A stretch of 64,000 bases of DNA from Podocnemis expansa (lineage: Eukaryota > Chordata > Testudines > Podocnemididae): positions 3,101,049-3,165,048 of the forward strand of contig ML681992.1 in assembly GCA_007922195.1 (NCBI GenBank), read 5' to 3'. Of the stretch, positions 59,341-64,000 are shown piece after piece. Each line of letters opens with the position of its first letter. Positions within the stretch are counted from its first letter, which is position 1. The position numbers and the translations under genes are program-made. The notes beneath the pieces were generated by a model. It had not been told where the DNA came from. It saw only the letters and a list, made by a program, of their open reading frames with translations, and made no database searches.

Positions 59341-60542
59341 ACAGAGTTTAAATCGACCGAATAAACAATAGGTCGAATTAAAAAAATGCATGACTAAACT
59401 CTCTTTTGTCAATTTGACCTAAGGCTTCCCTCAGTTCAAATTGAAGAGAGGAGGCTTTGAAGTTATAAAACCTCATATAACTTCAAAGCGACTATCAATT
59501 CGAATTGGCTAGCCATGTTAATTTGAAGAACCATCAGTCAAATTAACATAGTTTGACCTTCCTCCCAGGGTGCATGGCACCCTGGAAGCAAGGGTCCCCC
59601 CACCAAAACTGTAGGGGGTCAATGGGACCAGGTCCCCTGTCTGGGGGGTGGTGTGGTGGGGACCCCAAACTCCCCACAAGGCTCCATCCCCCACTGGCCA
59701 CATGCAGGAGGGAGCCCCTGTGTGCAGCTCCAGCCCCTGGTGGCCATACACAAGATTGGACCCCCACCCATGGCTGGAGCCCCACTGGCAACATGCGGGG
59801 AAGGGATCCCCCATACATGGCTGCCACATGTGGGGGGTCCCTTTCCCATGCATGGGCAGTGGGGCTTCAACCGTGTGTGGGGATCCCTTCTCCCCCACTC
59901 TGCTGTGCTGTCAGTGTGGGCAAGGGGAATTCCCTCAGCCCAGCACTGACAGCATGGGGTGGGGAGAAGGGATTCCCCTGACCCCACACTAGCAGCACAG
60001 GGGGGGGGAGAAGGTTTTCCCTTGGCCCCATGCTGACAGCACAGCAGGGGCGGGGCAGAAAGGATTCCCCCAGCCCCGCATTGACAGTGAGGGGCTGGGA
60101 GAATCCTTCCTCCCTGCCCCCACTGCGCTGTGTGTGGCGGGGTGCCTTGGCCCCAAGGAGCCCTACCAGCTGAAAACATCCCCTGCCAGGCTCCCGCCTT
60201 CTGAGCCCAGCTTGGGGGAAAGCATCCCTGACCAGCTCTAGCGGCACCCCACCTAGAGCTGGGCAGGGTATGCTTTTCCCTGTGCTGGGCTGGGTGGGGC
60301 TGGAGTCCCGCAGGGGATTTGAGTGGTGGCATGGCCCTTCTTGGGGGCCATGTTTGCACACCTCCCATGCTGCCCCTCTTCCAATCCGAATTACTTCCAA
60401 TTCAACAAGCTACTTCGAATTGGTTTTCCTAGTGTGGCCATGTTAGTTCGAATGGACTGAATTTGAACTACTCATTATTAGTTTGACTTGATTCATTCGA
60501 ATTCAATCCATTTGAACTAACGTTCTAAGTGCATCCATAGCC
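59341..60542. mobile_element. Palindrome-armed element with TTCGAATT arms and GC-rich tandem core
   Basis: The right end GTGCATCCATAGCC finishes at 60542 and is followed by TTA. The arms carry ATTCGAATTG-type motifs (59480-59545 and 60385-60520). The core (59555-60370) is GC-rich with about four degenerate 44-48-bp units around GACAGCACAGxGGGxGGGGAGAAGG at 59948-60090. The left terminus is not recognisable: the sequence joins the 58582-59340 element directly. Long core frames on both strands lack domains. Confidence 0.68.
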
Positions 60543-60562
60543 TTATAGATATATTCAGAGAC

Positions 60563-61880
60563 TTCAAATCATAGAAACATAGTGTTCTAAAGGACCTCAA
60601 AAAGTCTTCCAGCACAGCGCCCTGTGCTGAGGAAGGATGAAGTAAATCTCCTAGGTCATCCCTGACAGGTGTTTTTGTAACCACTTCTTAAAAACTTCCA
60701 ATGTCAATTCCAAAGTTTCCTTTGGAAGGCTATTCCAGTATTCAATTATCCTGATAGTTATAAAGTTTTCCCTAATAACTAATTTAAATCTTCTTTGCTG
60801 TAGATTAAGCCCATTATTCTTTCTCTTATCTTCTGTGGAGAACAGCTGATCACCATCTTCCATATAATAGCTTTTCACAGACTTATAAGGTCCCCCCTCT
60901 CAGTCTTGTATTCTCAAGATAAAACATGTTAGGTGTTTTTAACCTTTCCTTATAGGTTAGATTTTTATAGGTTTTGTTGCTATCTTCTGGACTCTCCCTA
61001 ATTTATCTGTATCTTTCTTAAAGTGTAGCAACCAGAACTGCAAGCAGAACTCAAGATGAGGTCTCAGTAGTACCAAGTGGAGCAAAACAATTACCTCCAG
61101 TGTTCTATGTATTTCACTCCTGAGAATGATATTATCTTTTGAAGGACTGAATCACATCATTTGAAGGACTGAATCACATCATTCAGTATTCAATTTGTGA
61201 TGCACTAGAACTCTCTGATCCTTTTCAGAAGTGCTGTCACCAACTCAATTATTCCCCTTTTTGTGGTTGTGCATTTGATTTAGTCTTCTTAAGTGTAATT
61301 TGCACTTGTCTTCATTCAATTTCATCTTGTTGATTTCAGACCAATTCTCCAATTTGTTATGTCATTTTAAATTTTAACCCTGTCCCTCAAAATGCTTGGA
61401 ACCCCATCCAGCTTGGTGTGATCCACCAATTTTATAAGCATACATTCCAGTCCATTTATCCAGGACACTAATGAATATGATGAATAGCACCCGACCAGGA
61501 TAGACCCCAGAAGGACCCCATTATGTACATCCCCCTGTTTGACAGCAAACCTTTGATAACTATTCTTTGACTATGGTTTTGCAATCATTTGTGTAACCAT
61601 GTTATAATAATTTCATCTAGACCACACTTCTTTGCTTATACGAATGCCCCGTAAGACTATATTGAAAGTGTTGAAGTTGTACCACATCTACCACTTCTAC
61701 CATAGCTACAAGGGCAATAATCCCATCAATGAAAATTAGTTTGGTTTGGCATTATTTTCTTGACAAACCCTTGTTATTTTCCAGTTGTTTCCAAATGCAT
61801 TGTTTAATAATTTCTTTGAATCTCTTCCCAGGTATCAAAGGTATGCTCATCAGTGTTTTATTGGTCACATCTTTGTCCCA
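60563..61880 (-). mobile_element. Eroded CR1 fragment (3' half of ORF2 and tail)
   Basis: Plus-strand TCATAGAAACATAGTGTTC at 60568 corresponds to the CR1 tail. The minus frame 60878-60651 reads EYWNSLPKETLE and FKKWLQKHLSGM, matching the [11 protein letters not shown] and the final xFxxWLxxxLxGM of CR1 ORF2. Reverse-transcriptase-like sequence continues in broken frames to about 61880. Confidence 0.85.
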
Positions 61881-64000
61881 ACATCATGTATAGTTAGAGC
61901 AAATTATCACGGCAGTTTGGCTTTGCAATAAATATTTCAAAAAGTGGAAAGAAGTAGGTTTAATTGCCAATAATTGTAAAATATTTTTTCCAATAAAAAT
62001 TGCATAGGAAGCAAGCACATGATGGTTTGGAATTGTAGAAAGTCTGACACATCCTTATTCTGCAAATCCTTTAAGCAAGGGCTTAAGTCCTATTGACAAT
62101 GAGACTTAAATATGGGCTTAAATATAAGAGCATGCTTAAATATTTTTTCAGCTTGAGAGATTTAAACACACACCTAAGACTTTTATTGTACTAGTGACTA
62201 AAACTGAATCAGTATTTCTTAGGGATAACCTGCAGATTTGTATCAGCAGCCCACTTATAGATTCACCACGCAAGAATAATTATCAAAGTTGCAATGCACT
62301 CTACGGTACAAGATTTCTGCCCCTGGTTTCCCATTCGCAGGCTCCCTTTGGAAGAGGAAGAGAGACAACAAACCATATATGACTGAGGTTAGTCGCATCA
62401 CTAATTGAATTACTGGAAAGGACTTAGAGTCAGTTATTTAAAGACATCTAATATACGTGGTCAGGAAAGCGATAAGTAAATCACCTTTCATTAGAAAATG
62501 CTGATAAATCAAAACCTAATGTGTTTGCAGGAAGGGATCTGTTTCAGTGAACCTCCTGATTAAATAAATTTAACAGCAAAAATTGTTTTAAAGGTGTCAA
62601 AGCCTTCCACTTTTAAACTTTTGAAATTAAAAGTTTCATTTTTCAATTGAAAAAACTTTTTGTTTTGAAAGTTTAGATTCCATACACTCAGTTAAAAAAA
62701 GGTTAATTCTTTTAAAGTCAAAATTGAAATGTGCTGAATCTATCGAAAATAAACCCTTCATTTAACCAATGCAAAACATTTTTGTTCTCAGATTATAATT
62801 TTGATTTTTTTTCCCAAGATTTTTACCTTTTATCCTAATTCAGGACAGGAACAAATGTCAAAATCTCAAAAATTTTCACTGAACAGGCAAACTCTTTTCT
62901 AACCAACTCTAATATTTAGAACATTAAACATGCAGGTAGGCACCTGCTGGGATTTTCAAAAGTGCCTGTCTCCTGTTGATTTTATCAATTTTTCTATGTG
63001 CCTAGTTACATTATTAGGAACCTAATTAACCCTGAAAACCTGGCTCTTAGATTCTATGGTGATGGGGATAGTATAAGAAACTAAGCAGAACAGAAAATAG
63101 TAGGCCAGAACAGAAAATGTTTTGTGGTTCTCCCATGCATGTTAGCATGAGAGAGGCTTTTTTTTCCTTCCCAGGAGTTGCAAAAGGGTGTTCCTTCCTC
63201 AGAAGGACCTGAACCGCAACAAGTTGTCTCTATTCACTGCAGAGAAGCAGGACTGCTAGCAAGTAATTTACCCTAGAATTCATCATGTCTCCATTCAGTG
63301 TAGGCCTGGCCTGTTGAACTTTTCTCCTCCAGCCACACACAAAGACAGCTGAAGAGGTGTTGATAGGAATGCCAGAGAATTGAGTCTCGAGGTTAGCATA
63401 CTAATTCATACACACAGTACAGTTCCCCAACTCAGCCCTATTATCAGACATCACTGCACTGGGCCACATTTTCAAGTTTTTCTCCCGTTATTAGGTCTAG
63501 AACTTTCATTTTTTTCTAAAATACAAGTTGAGATTCTTAAGTAATCACCTGACTACAGGAGTTAGGAGTTGTAGGCATGAGCTTACAGTACCTCTGCCTT
63601 GCCTTCCCAAACTTATGCCAGTAAAATCTGTGCATTATATACTACTTTGTTCTTTTACTGTCTCTTCTCTTTACCTATACACACAAAATACTTCGGTAAG
63701 GGAGTGGGAGAAACATATATAGTTTCCGCTTTCTTGTCTTCAGTACTTTTTAGGGGGGGAAATCTGTATTACATTTCATTTTCTTTTCAATCTTTTCCTC
63801 AGCTGGGTAGCTAGGATTTCTGCTTGTGAAATAAACTGCAATATAAATTCCACTTTGTAGAGATATTTTTTCCATGGTAAAACTTTCTTGTTTCTTGATT
63901 TACTGTTGTGTTCAGATATCCTACTGTTCAACACTTTTCTAATGTATAAGAGGATATGATCTATCTTTCACAAATACCTTATATGTACTAGATAATTTTT
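61881..64000. other. AT-rich sequence, no gene seen
   Basis: Short frames only. Segment 62055-62160 is an ancient palindromic repeat-like stretch (GGGCTTAAGTCCTATTGAC and GACTTAAATATGGGC). Otherwise nothing recognised to the end of the window. Confidence 0.45.

Noticed and set aside
59518..60400. Gly/Pro-rich ORFs of up to 249 codons
   Set aside because: They lie in the GC-rich tandem core of a palindromic element and are open on both strands for compositional reasons.

Overview
This looks like a window of non-coding nuclear DNA from a sauropsid vertebrate, most likely a crocodilian, with a turtle as the alternative. The reasons are a near full-length CR1 LINE plus several eroded CR1/L3 copies, a Neptune-type Penelope-like element, many hAT-type MITEs with perfect 8-bp duplications, a core-SINE, and abundant palindromic MITE-like elements. 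The last group share GGCTATGTCTACAC-type ends and 3-bp target duplications. They resemble the crocodilian Chompy MITEs as I remember them, and I could not check this. I see no host protein-coding exon, no functional tRNA or rRNA gene and no CRISPR. Nearly all long open frames are retrotransposon proteins, tandem-repeat artefacts or frames running across assembly gaps.

Layout. 1-982 is the right part of a palindrome-armed element with a GC-rich 57-bp tandem array. 1108-6787 is one such element, bounded by TTA duplications, that contains an inserted antisense CR1 (about 1588-5960) with an SGNH-esterase ORF1 and an endonuclease/reverse transcriptase ORF2. 6.8-18 kb is AT-rich sequence with hAT MITEs, two palindrome elements with TTAAGTTGACTTAA arms and simple repeats. 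18-32.5 kb holds further palindrome elements, CR1 fragments interrupted by hAT MITEs, Penelope terminal fragments, a core-SINE and GC-rich hAT elements. 32.5-35.6 kb is mostly unique. 35.6-37.4 kb has two TTCGAAACAA-armed elements, one containing a 400-N gap. 37.4-53.5 kb is mostly old unique sequence with an eroded CR1/L3 (42.8-45.4 kb), a nested palindrome element (49 kb) and a 5'-truncated Penelope-like element with a GIY-YIG endonuclease (49.7-51 kb).

An R4/Dong-like LINE fills 53.5-57.0 kb. It has a reverse transcriptase, a CCHC knuckle and a restriction-like endonuclease, and it starts with a tRNA-like sequence. Two more palindrome elements (58.6-60.5 kb) and an antisense CR1 fragment follow, and the rest is unique AT-rich DNA.

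Most interesting: the tRNA-headed R4-type LINE; the elements whose ends are conserved while their palindromic arms differ; and three hammerhead-ribozyme-like motifs in Penelope terminal fragments.
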